This document shows positions 1 through 6,955 of a DNA stretch of 64,000 nt, piece after piece; the stretch's first letter is position 1, and each line of letters opens with the position of its first letter. The notes under the pieces are model-generated. The model was not told the origin of the DNA and did not search any database. It worked only from the letters and a program-made list of their open reading frames with translations. A program made the translations under genes and the position numbers. Source of the DNA: a virus; IMG/VR virus record IMGVR_UViG_3300031521_000025, positions 1-64,000 of that record. One strand, given 5' to 3'.

Positions 1-11
1 ATAATAGATTA

Positions 12-704
12 ATGAAAACAGAAAAAGAAAAGCAATTAGAAATAGACTTGTTAGTTGAAAAGATTCAACGTATTAGCAAAAAGAAAGTAGTATTTAAAGA
101 AGATGTTTATTATGGAGATAGATATCCAAAAAAAACAGATTCAGAAGTTGAAAAAGAAATAAAAGAAGCAATTTTAGAAGTAGTTAATATTGATGATGAA
201 ACCGAAACTTTAAGTGTAAGCAAAGGAGGAGAACTTGTTTCTTTCCAATGTAAGTTTTATACTAATAATAAAGGAAAAAGAGTTAGAGGTGCAGTTCATA
301 ATGTAGCAGAATGGGATGACACAATAGAAAGTATTCAAAGAATTTATCCAGATTATGAAGTTATAAACAAAACATTAAATGGTTTTGCTTTATCTAATTA
401 TAACAGTAAATCGCCTCTTAAAGAAGTTTCTTCTTTACCTATTGAAGAATCAACCGACAACATTGATACAAAAAATTACATAGCTATCGCAAGATGGACA
501 GAAGATGGAGAAGAAAAATGGGATGTAATTGGTGGAATTGGAGAAGAAAAACTTGATCAAAAAGAAGCTGAAGAATTAGCAAGAAAATCTTACTCAAGCT
601 GGAATAAAAACGCTCCAGAAGGGGGAAAAACATCTGATGTACAATACAAAGCATTAGTTGTTACTCAAGCAAGATACGATCAATTACTTAGTGAAGAAAA
701 GTAA
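12..704 (+). CDS. Hypothetical protein with N-terminal capsid-targeting-like tag
   Basis: The product is 230 aa. I do not recognise its main domain. Residues 8-30 form the tag shared by many proteins in this window: an amphipathic helix (LLVEKIQRIS) followed by KKKVVFKE, ending in F28-K29-E30, which fits the FxE/LxE cleavage rule of T4-type prohead proteases. The remaining protein has a small alpha/beta segment around residues 30-130. A linker, SLPIEEST, at about 140-147 resembles one in the next gene, and is followed by a second domain (YIAIARWTEDGEEKWDVI). The gene is followed by a strong terminator hairpin, so it ends a transcription unit. If the tag works as inferred, the protein would be packed in the head and trimmed. 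Function unknown; a real gene is very likely from its length and codon pattern. Confidence 0.85.
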   Translation: MKTEKEKQLEIDLLVEKIQRISKKKVVFKEDVYYGDRYPKKTDSEVEKEIKEAILEVVNIDDETETLSVSKGGELVSFQCKFYTNNKGKRVRGAVHNVAEWDDTIESIQRIYPDYEVINKTLNGFALSNYNSKSPLKEVSSLPIEESTDNIDTKNYIAIARWTEDGEEKWDVIGGIGEEKLDQKEAEELARKSYSSWNKNAPEGGKTSDVQYKALVVTQARYDQLLSEEK

Positions 705-723
705 TCAATTGACATTTAATTTA

Positions 724-769
724 CAAAAACCTCTTTTAAGTTATTTTAGAAGAGGTTTTTGTTTTTTTA
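724..769 (+). terminator. Rho-independent terminator
   Basis: A 12-bp perfect stem (724-735 pairs with 750-761) with a 14-base loop is followed by a T-rich run. It ends the unit of the 12-704 gene and is directly followed by a TTATATTTAA element. Confidence 0.85.
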
Positions 770-770
770 A

Positions 771-780
771 TTATATTTAA
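771..780 (+). promoter_or_regulatory. Candidate phage late promoter element TTATATTTAA
   Basis: Exact copy of the 10-base element that recurs before transcription-unit starts in this window. It lies 30 bases upstream of the ATG at 811 and immediately after a terminator. Assignment to the gp55-like factor is inference. Confidence 0.55.
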
Positions 781-810
781 TAAAAAACTTTAAACAAAAA
801 ATATAAAATA

Positions 811-2328
811 ATGATATTAAAAGAAGTTAGAAAACCAGCAGAGTTCGAAGAAATTTATGATGATGTAATTACACCTGAAGAGATTCAAAGTGAATTTGAT
901 ATTAATATTGAAGATTTAGAGCAAATTACATTAGAAGAATTATACTCCAAAACACCAAATCCAGACCCTCTTGACGAGTTTGATAACCCACCTTCAGGTC
1001 GATATTTTATTTTATTAGATAAAGAAAAAAATGTAGAATTTTTTATTGATACACAAGAGTATAATTATTGTAGATATGCTTATAAACTTGAAAGATCTTC
1101 AAATTCTGTAAATGAATCACAAACTGCTATTATAGATGCTCAACAATTACCTATTGAAGAAGAAACTTCTGTAGTTATGGAAAGTGATGATTTTAAATCT
1201 TGGATGATTAAAGAAAACAATTATTTCGAAAGAGAAGATGCAAAAAAAGGAGTAACTGTTTATCAATTAATGATATCTCCAGAAACTAATAAAGAATATC
1301 TTGATAGTGGAAAAGTAGTAGATGAAGATTGGGCTGCAGGTAATATAGATATTGTATGGCAAGACGAAGTTCACGAATTTGATGTTCCAATGAATTCTGT
1401 TTACTTAAAACCAGCTAAAGAAAACCAAATAGAAGAGGCAACAGAAGTAGAATTTAATAATGAAGAAAATATTAAAGTTTACAATTATGAGGTTTATATG
1501 AAAAACCCAGAAACTGGAGAAAATGGTTGGTCTATAAGCTTTTTTAATATTTTTGCAAAAGATAAAGAAGAATCAAGACAAATTTTAAGATCAATTCCTT
1601 ATTTTGATGCTGTAATTCTTTATAATGGAGAATCAAAAGCTACAGATAAAGATATAAAAGCTTATGCCGAAGGATACGATTACAAAGAAGTTGAGTCTTC
1701 ATCTGGAGAAAAGGATTCTCTTGAAGAAGGTTTCGAAGATTACGACGAAGATTACGATGATGAAGATAATGTTGAAGAAGTTAACGATACACGCGAGACT
1801 GAAAATTTTAAACTATATTTTAACCATGAAGACAATCTTTTTACAATAGACTTCCTTAATGAAAACTCAAACATATATAAAATTATTAAAAACTCAATGG
1901 GTAAACTTAATAATAATTATATATTTAACTTAGGAGTGGATTTAAACCAAGAAGATTTAGATATATTAATACCTATTTTGGAAAAACATAAACAAGATCC
2001 TGATGTTGAAGTTTTTTTAACAAGTCTAGTTGATTTGAAAAATCCTAAAAAAACTTTAGAAGAATCTGAATCTGCAAATGAAGAAACTTTTTCAGCATAT
2101 GTATGTGAAAGATGTGGGTTTATTTTTGATGTAGAAGAAAATAATTTTGAATTAAAATGTCCAATGTGTAAAAACGCTAACGAAGATGCTTTTGAAGAAG
2201 TTGCAATAACGGTAAATAACAAAGATAATGGTTTTAAAATATCTTCGATAAAGGTTGGCAATGAAGAAAAAATTAAAGATCCAGATTATTTGGAAAGTGC
2301 AGAAGTTTTTATAGACGAAAATAAATAA
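811..2328 (+). CDS. Hypothetical acidic multidomain protein with zinc ribbon
   Basis: A 505-aa, strongly acidic protein that I cannot assign to a family. It starts MILKE, which could be a minimal version of the (L/I)xE-ending tag seen in its neighbours. A linker QLPIEEET near residue 112 resembles the linker in the preceding gene, suggesting that the two proteins share modular architecture. A very acidic stretch lies at about 300-327, with repeated D/E/Y. Near the C-terminus (about 432-452) two CxxC pairs (YVCERCGF and LKCPMCKN) form a zinc-ribbon, often a nucleic-acid or protein-binding module. The gene has its own candidate promoter (771-780) and is followed by a terminator. Internal frames on both strands are shadows. 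Role unknown; possibly a virion-packaged protein. Confidence 0.85.
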   Translation: MILKEVRKPAEFEEIYDDVITPEEIQSEFDINIEDLEQITLEELYSKTPNPDPLDEFDNPPSGRYFILLDKEKNVEFFIDTQEYNYCRYAYKLERSSNSVNESQTAIIDAQQLPIEEETSVVMESDDFKSWMIKENNYFEREDAKKGVTVYQLMISPETNKEYLDSGKVVDEDWAAGNIDIVWQDEVHEFDVPMNSVYLKPAKENQIEEATEVEFNNEENIKVYNYEVYMKNPETGENGWSISFFNIFAKDKEESRQILRSIPYFDAVILYNGESKATDKDIKAYAEGYDYKEVESSSGEKDSLEEGFEDYDEDYDDEDNVEEVNDTRETENFKLYFNHEDNLFTIDFLNENSNIYKIIKNSMGKLNNNYIFNLGVDLNQEDLDILIPILEKHKQDPDVEVFLTSLVDLKNPKKTLEESESANEETFSAYVCERCGFIFDVEENNFELKCPMCKNANEDAFEEVAITVNNKDNGFKISSIKVGNEEKIKDPDYLESAEVFIDENK

Positions 2329-2339
2329 AAATAAAATTT

Positions 2340-2371
2340 AAACCCTTTTATAGAAATTTAAAAGGGTTTTT
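2340..2371 (+). terminator. Terminator fused to next promoter
   Basis: A 10-bp stem, AAACCCTTTT paired with AAAAGGGTTT (2340-2349 with 2360-2369), runs straight into TTTATATTTAA, so the T-tract of the terminator is also the start of the next promoter-like element. Confidence 0.8.
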
Positions 2372-2379
2372 ATATTTAA
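2370..2379 (+). promoter_or_regulatory. Candidate phage late promoter element TTATATTTAA
   Basis: Exact copy, only 11 bases before the ATG at 2391, so the transcript would have a very short leader. It overlaps the T-tract of the preceding terminator. Confidence 0.55.
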
Positions 2380-2390
2380 TAAAAAAAGAA

Positions 2391-3425
2391 ATGAATAATT
2401 CTCAAAAACTTCAAATATTAATAGAAAAACTTGAAAGTATATCTAATAAGTTAATTATACTTTCAGAAGATGAAAATGTAATTAATAAAGTTAACAAAAA
2501 AGAAGATATATCTGAATTAAAAAGAAAATTGGATTTATTAATTACTATTGATAAAAATGAAATAATCTTTAAAGGAATTTTAGGTTCTCAAGAATTAAAT
2601 ATCTTCAAAACTTATTATAAAAAATACACTATTAATGTTGAAGGCGATGTTTATATAAAAAGTTTAAATTTAAAAAGAATTCCTATTAATTTTGGTTATG
2701 TAAAAGGGAATTTTGATTGTTCTGATAATCAATTATTAACTTTAAAAAACGGACCAATTGCAGTATCTGGTATTTATAATTGCAGTCATAATCGTTTAGA
2801 ATCTTTAGAATATAGTCCTAAAAAACTTAATAGCAGTTTTTTATGTATGTATAATAGCTTGTTAACTTTAAAAGGATGTACTAATATAATTCCTGGAGTT
2901 TTAAATTGCTCTTTTAATGAATTATCATCTCTTGAAGGATGCGCAAGCAGTATAGGTAAAGATTTTTATTGTCATCATAATAAATTAAAAAGCTTATCTG
3001 GAGGACCACAGCAAGTAGGAATGTCTTACGAATGTCATAATAACAGTTTATTGTCTTTGACAGGAAGCCCTAGTGAAATTAATACAGATTTTAATTGTTC
3101 ATACAACCAATTAACTTCTTTAAAAAACGGACCTCAAAAGGTAAGAATAGATTTCAATTGCTCGTATAACAAATTAACTTCTTTAATCGGTTGTCCACAA
3201 AACATAGGAGATTTTTTTGATTGCTCTAACAATCAATTAATAAATCTAAAAGGAGGTCCAACTTATGTTGGAAATTATTATTCTTGTGCGAAAAATAACA
3301 TTAATTCTTTGGAAGGTATTTCGAAAAAAATAAATGGAGATTTTTGGTGTAATGATAATAGCAAAGTTTTTTCTAAAGAAGAAGTAAAACTAAAAAGTGC
3401 TATTTCTGGAAAAATTATTAGTTAA
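2391..3425 (+). CDS. LRR-like 21-residue repeat protein with capsid-targeting-like tag
   Basis: A 344-aa protein. Residues 5-26 are the shared tag (LQILIEKLESIS followed by NKLIILSE), ending in L24-S25-E26. From about residue 104 the protein is built of ten consecutive 21-residue repeats with the pattern (F/Y)xCSxNxLxSLxGxPxxVxxx. Leucines recur at fixed positions, there is an invariant N, and most repeats have Cys at position 3. This resembles the leucine-rich-repeat-like solenoids found in phage and effector proteins, which normally bind other proteins. A tagged LRR-like protein fits a role as a head-packaged, injected host-interacting factor; that is inference. The gene overlaps the 3' end of the convergent nuclease gene by four bases. 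Confidence 0.85.
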   Translation: MNNSQKLQILIEKLESISNKLIILSEDENVINKVNKKEDISELKRKLDLLITIDKNEIIFKGILGSQELNIFKTYYKKYTINVEGDVYIKSLNLKRIPINFGYVKGNFDCSDNQLLTLKNGPIAVSGIYNCSHNRLESLEYSPKKLNSSFLCMYNSLLTLKGCTNIIPGVLNCSFNELSSLEGCASSIGKDFYCHHNKLKSLSGGPQQVGMSYECHNNSLLSLTGSPSEINTDFNCSYNQLTSLKNGPQKVRIDFNCSYNKLTSLIGCPQNIGDFFDCSNNQLINLKGGPTYVGNYYSCAKNNINSLEGISKKINGDFWCNDNSKVFSKEEVKLKSAISGKIIS

Positions 3426-4081
3426 ATTTTTTCAATATATAATTGTTTTCCTTTTTGTTTGATTTTATAATTTGTAATCACTCCTTTTTTGATATATTTT
3501 TTTATACATCCTTGAGCGGAAGAAATATTTGAGTAATGATGGTCGATTTCTTTAAAAAGATCAGATAATTTATATTCTGTTTTATCTTTCATAAAATCAT
3601 TTATATTCGCGATTGTTTTTTTGTAAACTGTAAAGTATTCAGATTTAGCATTTCCAGCTTTTGACTTTTTCTGTTCTTCAAACAAAGGCGGTAGTTTAAA
3701 CTTAGGGTTAATTTCAGATTCTGTTAACATTTCTACATTACCATTTTCTGAAACTTCAAAAATCCCTACACCTAGTTTTTGACAAACATAAACAGCAAAT
3801 CTTCTTGATTTTACTGGTCTTCTTTTAGGTTTAGGAACTCCAATGTAAACTTTTTTTGCAAAAGCTTTCCATCTAAATGCTTGTTCTATTACTTTTAAAC
3901 TTAAAGTTGTTTTCACTTCAATTACAAATGCATCTACTATAACATCTTTTTCTTTTTTTACAAAATAGCAATCACATCTAATTGCTCCACCTGTACCTGA
4001 TTTGCTTACTTCTTTATAACAAGTAAGGTTTTTGTTTTCAAAATAAGTTACAATTTTTTTTGCAAGTACAGTTTCTTTCAT
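3422..4081 (-). CDS. Putative PD-(D/E)XK-fold nuclease
   Basis: A 219-aa protein. Around residues 33-75 it has RCDCYFV, then FVIEVKTTLSLKVIEQAFRW. That is the D...(E)xK plus downstream Q/W pattern of restriction-endonuclease-like nucleases (D37, E55, K57). After an alpha/beta core that includes VYIGVPKPKRRP, the C-terminal 80 residues look like a small winged-helix domain (YKLSDLFKEIDHHYSNISSAQGCIKKYIKKGVITNYKI). Likely a DNA nuclease or DNA-binding protein; substrate unknown. It is transcribed leftward from a divergent region that contains an exact promoter-like element on the minus strand (4095-4104). The nuclease call is by motif only. Confidence 0.7.
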   Translation of the reverse strand: MKETVLAKKIVTYFENKNLTCYKEVSKSGTGGAIRCDCYFVKKEKDVIVDAFVIEVKTTLSLKVIEQAFRWKAFAKKVYIGVPKPKRRPVKSRRFAVYVCQKLGVGIFEVSENGNVEMLTESEINPKFKLPPLFEEQKKSKAGNAKSEYFTVYKKTIANINDFMKDKTEYKLSDLFKEIDHHYSNISSAQGCIKKYIKKGVITNYKIKQKGKQLYIEKI

Positions 4082-4094
4082 ATTTTTGTTTTTT

Positions 4095-4104
4095 TTAAAT
4101 ATAA
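4095..4104 (-). promoter_or_regulatory. Candidate phage late promoter element (minus strand)
   Basis: Reads TTATATTTAA on the minus strand, 13 bases upstream of the start of the leftward nuclease gene. Confidence 0.5.
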
Positions 4105-4128
4105 CTTTTTGCGATTTTTATATTTTTA

Positions 4129-4138
4129 TTATATTTAA
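4129..4138 (+). promoter_or_regulatory. Candidate phage late promoter element TTATATTTAA
   Basis: Exact copy on the plus strand. It lies only 26 bases before a large hairpin, so it could drive a short leader or small RNA instead of, or before, the 4276 gene. Confidence 0.5.
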
Positions 4139-4139
4139 A

Positions 4140-4217
4140 ATTGGTTATGAGTCCAACACAAATACAAAGGGAGTATATCTAATTTTTATTTTTAGATACT
4201 ACTCCCTTTGTTATTTT
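4140..4217 (+). ncRNA. Candidate short transcript or leader with terminator-like hairpin
   Basis: Between the plus-strand promoter element and the 4276 gene lie a small hairpin (TTGG 4141-4144 with CCAA 4153-4156), an 11-codon ORF (MSPTQIQREYI, 4147-4182) and a 19-bp stem-loop (4164-4182 with 4192-4211, one bulged base) followed by TTATTTTTC. This arrangement looks like a small RNA or an attenuator leader. No homology is known to me; expression is inference. Confidence 0.35.
4164..4217 (+). terminator. Terminator or attenuator hairpin in divergent region
   Basis: The 19-bp stem with a 9-base loop includes ACAAAGGGAGTA paired with TACTCCCTTTGT and is followed by a T-rich tract. It sits upstream of a gene instead of after one, which is why attenuation is considered. 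Confidence 0.65.
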
Positions 4218-4275
4218 TCTTTCAAAAACAGTGTAAATTCGAATTAAATTAATATTTAGACATATATAGCTAAAA

Positions 4276-4938
4276 ATGAATAAACAAGAGAAAATACATA
4301 TGTTAAAAGAGCGTCTAGAGCTTGTAAGTAGTAAAAAAGTTATTCTTAAAGAAGTAAACGAAGGGAAGTATAAATTTGGATGCGCAATGTTGTATTTTGA
4401 CTTTCCTGAATTAAAAGATTTTCAAAAAAAAATATCAACAGATGATATTTATAATAAACCAGGATTCGGACTTGAAACTGAACCTCATTTAACTTTATTA
4501 TATGGTTTTCATTATAAAGAAACAAATAGTGAAGAAGTATTTAAAGAAATTCTAAAAACTAAACTTCCACAATTGCTTTTACATAATGTTTCTTCTTTTA
4601 ACAATAAAGATTTTGATGTACTTAAATTTGATTGCGAACAACAAGTAGGTAGAGGAATATATTCAAAGGAAAAAGATCCTTTGTTTAAAATTAATAAAGA
4701 TTTAACATTAAACTTTTCTTATACGTCAGATTTTCCTGATTATCATCCACACTCTACTATAGCTTATCTTAATTCAGGTACAGCAAAAAAATATATTGAA
4801 ATGTTTAAAGAAGAGTTTTTTACAGTTAATCCTTATAAAATTGTTTATTCGGAACCAATTGATAATGGAAATAAAACTAAAAAGTTTGAACATATTTTAT
4901 CAAAAGAGGAAAAATTACCGAAAACTATAATAAAATAA
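4276..4938 (+). CDS. 2H phosphoesterase-like protein with capsid-targeting-like tag
   Basis: A 220-aa protein. The first 26 residues are the shared tag (IHMLKERLELVS then SKKVILKE), ending in L24-K25-E26. The rest has the two signature motifs of the 2H phosphoesterase fold (LigT/cyclic phosphodiesterase/2'-5' RNA ligase-like): H71-L72-T73 in EPHLTLLYGFHY and H159-S160-T161 in HPHSTIAYL, about 88 residues apart as usual. 2H enzymes cleave or form 2',3'-, 2',5'- or cyclic phosphodiester bonds; phage members include Acb1-type anti-CBASS enzymes that destroy cyclic oligonucleotide signals. Whether this one acts on cyclic nucleotides or RNA ends cannot be told from sequence. The tag would deliver it with the DNA, which would suit an early anti-defence role. 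The terminase gene begins two bases after its stop. Confidence 0.8.
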   Translation: MNKQEKIHMLKERLELVSSKKVILKEVNEGKYKFGCAMLYFDFPELKDFQKKISTDDIYNKPGFGLETEPHLTLLYGFHYKETNSEEVFKEILKTKLPQLLLHNVSSFNNKDFDVLKFDCEQQVGRGIYSKEKDPLFKINKDLTLNFSYTSDFPDYHPHSTIAYLNSGTAKKYIEMFKEEFFTVNPYKIVYSEPIDNGNKTKKFEHILSKEEKLPKTIIK

Positions 4939-4940
4939 TT

Positions 4941-5567
4941 ATGCTGACTTTAGAATATTTAGGAACTTTAGATGATAGAACTAGAACAGAAGTAGTTCTC
5001 AAAGAATATATTAAGTGTATTAGAGATCCTTTATATACAATTAAAAATTATTTTCCTATTTCAGACCCTGCTACTGGTCTTGAATCTTTATTTAATCCTT
5101 ATCCTTATCAAGAAAGAGCAATAAAAAGTTTTGAAGAGTTTAGTTATAATTTAACTATGAAAACAAGACAAACAGGCTTAACAACTGTTTCTCAAGCTTA
5201 TGTTGCATGGTATATGGCAACAAAAAAGAAAAAAGTCGTAAATGCATTAGCACAAGAGAAAAAAACATCTCGTAAGTTTTTAAAAGGAGTTAGAGAGTTT
5301 TTAGATGGAGCAAGAAAAAAAGCTCCATGGTTAATACCTGATTATATTGTTGGTAATGATGCTAAAGAATCTTTTGGGTTAGTTAACGGTAGTACTATCT
5401 TAGCAGAAGCTAATAAACCTGATGCTTGTCGTGGAGATACAATATCACTTCTATGTATAGATGAATCCATTTCATTTGATACTAACGTATTAATACGAAA
5501 TAAATCAAGCAAAGCTTTAAGTAAAGTAGAAATAGGTAAAATATTTTATGATGAAAGTTATAAATAG
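4941..5567 (+). CDS. Terminase large subunit, N-terminal half fused to N-intein
   Basis: The product is 208 aa. Residues 1-175 are the N-terminal part of a T4 gp17-like packaging ATPase: adenine-binding-type NPYPYQERA, a Walker A variant MKTRQTGLTT (73-82, lacking the usual Lys as in many TerL proteins) and a Walker B LLCIDE ending at residue 175. Translation then enters an intein: residues 176-208 start SISFDTNVLI, matching block A of inteins (compare the metagenomic AceL-TerL intein, also with DT at positions 5-6). The gene stops after only 33 intein residues. The rest of the intein and of the terminase is encoded from 6515. The two products must associate and trans-splice to make active terminase. 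The gene is coupled to the upstream 2H gene. Confidence 0.93.
   Translation: MLTLEYLGTLDDRTRTEVVLKEYIKCIRDPLYTIKNYFPISDPATGLESLFNPYPYQERAIKSFEEFSYNLTMKTRQTGLTTVSQAYVAWYMATKKKKVVNALAQEKKTSRKFLKGVREFLDGARKKAPWLIPDYIVGNDAKESFGLVNGSTILAEANKPDACRGDTISLLCIDESISFDTNVLIRNKSSKALSKVEIGKIFYDESYK
5466..5567 (+). other. N-intein of a split terminase intein (33 aa)
   Basis: It starts with Ser1 directly after the Walker B Glu and ends at the TAG at 5565. The very short N-part, carrying block A only, is the atypical split-intein arrangement. The segment is rich in Lys, whereas the start of the C-part is acidic, which would favour association. Confidence 0.88.
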
Positions 5568-5578
5568 TTGATAATCCT

Positions 5579-5588
5579 TAGTATTTAA
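5579..5588 (+). promoter_or_regulatory. Variant late promoter element TAGTATTTAA
   Basis: Variant of the recurrent element, 18 bases before the ATG at 5607. It could give the two genes lying between the terminase halves, and the C-half, their own transcript. Confidence 0.35.
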
Positions 5589-5606
5589 AACAAAAAACAA
5601 ATTGTA

Positions 5607-5831
5607 ATGAAATTAGAAATATTTAAATGCGGAACTCCAGTAGTTATTATTGTAAGTAAACAAAAAGCAACAATTTCTATGGTTCAAATAAAATATGATC
5701 AAATTCTATATGAATGTTCCTTTTACAATCCAGAAATAAATTCTCACCAAACATTATTATTACATAGTGAAGAGTTTTCTATTAGACAAGGAGAAGGTAA
5801 AAATATAATTGGTTTTAAATATAAAATATAA
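5607..5831 (+). CDS. Small hypothetical protein inside the split terminase locus
   Basis: A 74-aa, all-beta looking protein (FKCGTPVVIIVSKQKATISM, then YDQILYECSFY) that resembles small SH3-like phage ORFs of unknown function. It sits between the two halves of the split terminase, a place where fractured phage genes often carry a homing endonuclease; no nuclease motif is visible here. It is separated from the N-half by 39 bases and from the following membrane protein by five. Function unknown. Confidence 0.75.
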   Translation: MKLEIFKCGTPVVIIVSKQKATISMVQIKYDQILYECSFYNPEINSHQTLLLHSEEFSIRQGEGKNIIGFKYKI

Positions 5832-5836
5832 AAAAA

Positions 5837-6514
5837 ATGAATTTAGCGTTATTAACTTCTATAGGAAAGTTTGTTTTAAATCCCAAAGTTTACAAAACAA
5901 TAGGGATAATAATAATTGTTTTAATGTTTTTGTATCTTTTTATTGATAGAAACAATCAAGAAGCTAATGCTATTAGACAAACAGCAAATGTCGCTGCTTT
6001 AAATAAACAATCAAAAGAATACAAAGATAAGTTAGATCAAATAGTAATTGAAAACGGCGTTTTAATTCTTTCAAAAAAAGAAATTAAAGAATCTAGCTCA
6101 AAAGAGATAGAATTTATGAAAAAACAATTAGAGGTAAAAGATATTAAAATTAGAAATTTAATATCAATGAATACTGGTTCTATAAAAACCCATAGTCAAG
6201 GAAGTGTTGTTTTACGTGATACTATTACTCAACATGATACTGTTGTAAGTAAAATTGATACTTTAATGTTTGGTGTATGGACTAATCCTTGGGATAGTAT
6301 TAATTTTAAATTAAAGATTCCTGAGTTCAAGCTTGATTTTGATTTATATACTAATGATACTATTTTTTGCGCAGTTTATAGATATAAAGAAAAACCTTGG
6401 AAAATTAAAAATATTCTCCCTTGGAATTTTAGAGAATGGGTTTATGGAGGAAGTGGTAATTTAACAAGACCTAATTCTAAAGTAAATTTAAAGTTTATTA
6501 ATAAAAAAGACTAA
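5837..6514 (+). CDS. Single-pass membrane protein, possible inner-membrane spanin-like
   Basis: A 225-aa protein. One transmembrane segment is clear at about residues 20-36 (TIGIIIIVLMFLYLFI), with a short N-terminal tail. It is followed by an alpha-helical, coiled-coil-like region (about 40-110) and a beta-rich C-terminal domain with Trp residues (VWTNPWDSINF, EKPWKIKNILPWNFREW). The layout resembles inner-membrane proteins of Bacteroidota phages that are sometimes proposed as i-spanins; that assignment is weak. It lies between the halves of the terminase, and its TAA stop is immediately followed, in the same frame, by the GTG start of the C-half, so the two are probably translationally coupled. 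Confidence 0.75.
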   Translation: MNLALLTSIGKFVLNPKVYKTIGIIIIVLMFLYLFIDRNNQEANAIRQTANVAALNKQSKEYKDKLDQIVIENGVLILSKKEIKESSSKEIEFMKKQLEVKDIKIRNLISMNTGSIKTHSQGSVVLRDTITQHDTVVSKIDTLMFGVWTNPWDSINFKLKIPEFKLDFDLYTNDTIFCAVYRYKEKPWKIKNILPWNFREWVYGGSGNLTRPNSKVNLKFINKKD

Positions 6515-6955
6515 GTGGATTATAACGAACTTCAAAAATATATAGAAGAAAATAATGTTGACTTACCTGAAGATGGTGATGAAATAGATTTTAATGTTAT
6601 CGATATAGATAATGTTAATGCTCAAGATTCAAAAGAAATAAAAAAAATATCTGAATGGGAAGTTTTAACACCAACCGGATGGAGTGACTTTTCTTCAATA
6701 AAAAAAATAACAAAACCCTATTGTTACGAAATTAAACTTTCTAATGGAAAAGAATTGACAGGCTCTCCTTATCATAAAATTAAAATGTTGGATGATTCTT
6801 TTCAATATTTAAAGTTTGTAAAAAAAGGAGATTTATTAGTTTCTGGAAGTAAAATAATTTCTAAAAAGAAAATAGTAAAAGAAATTGAATTATTTGACTT
6901 GTTAGATGTAGAGAAAGGTAGCGAATATTTTACAAACGAAATAGTGTCAAGCAAC
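6515..6955 (+). other. C-intein of the split terminase intein (147 aa)
   Basis: An acidic 45-residue leader is followed by a fold matching AceL-TerL: EWEVLTPTGWSDFSSIKK, then block B-like LTGSPYHKIKM, block F-like ELFDLLDVEKGSEYF and block G IVSSN with Cys as the first C-extein residue. The penultimate residue is Ser instead of the usual His. Confidence 0.88.

Noticed and set aside
1917-2261. Antisense frames of 60-120 codons across acidic, fibre and tape measure genes
   Set aside because: They mirror the A-rich coding strand, lack start context and overlap strongly supported genes; treated as shadows.
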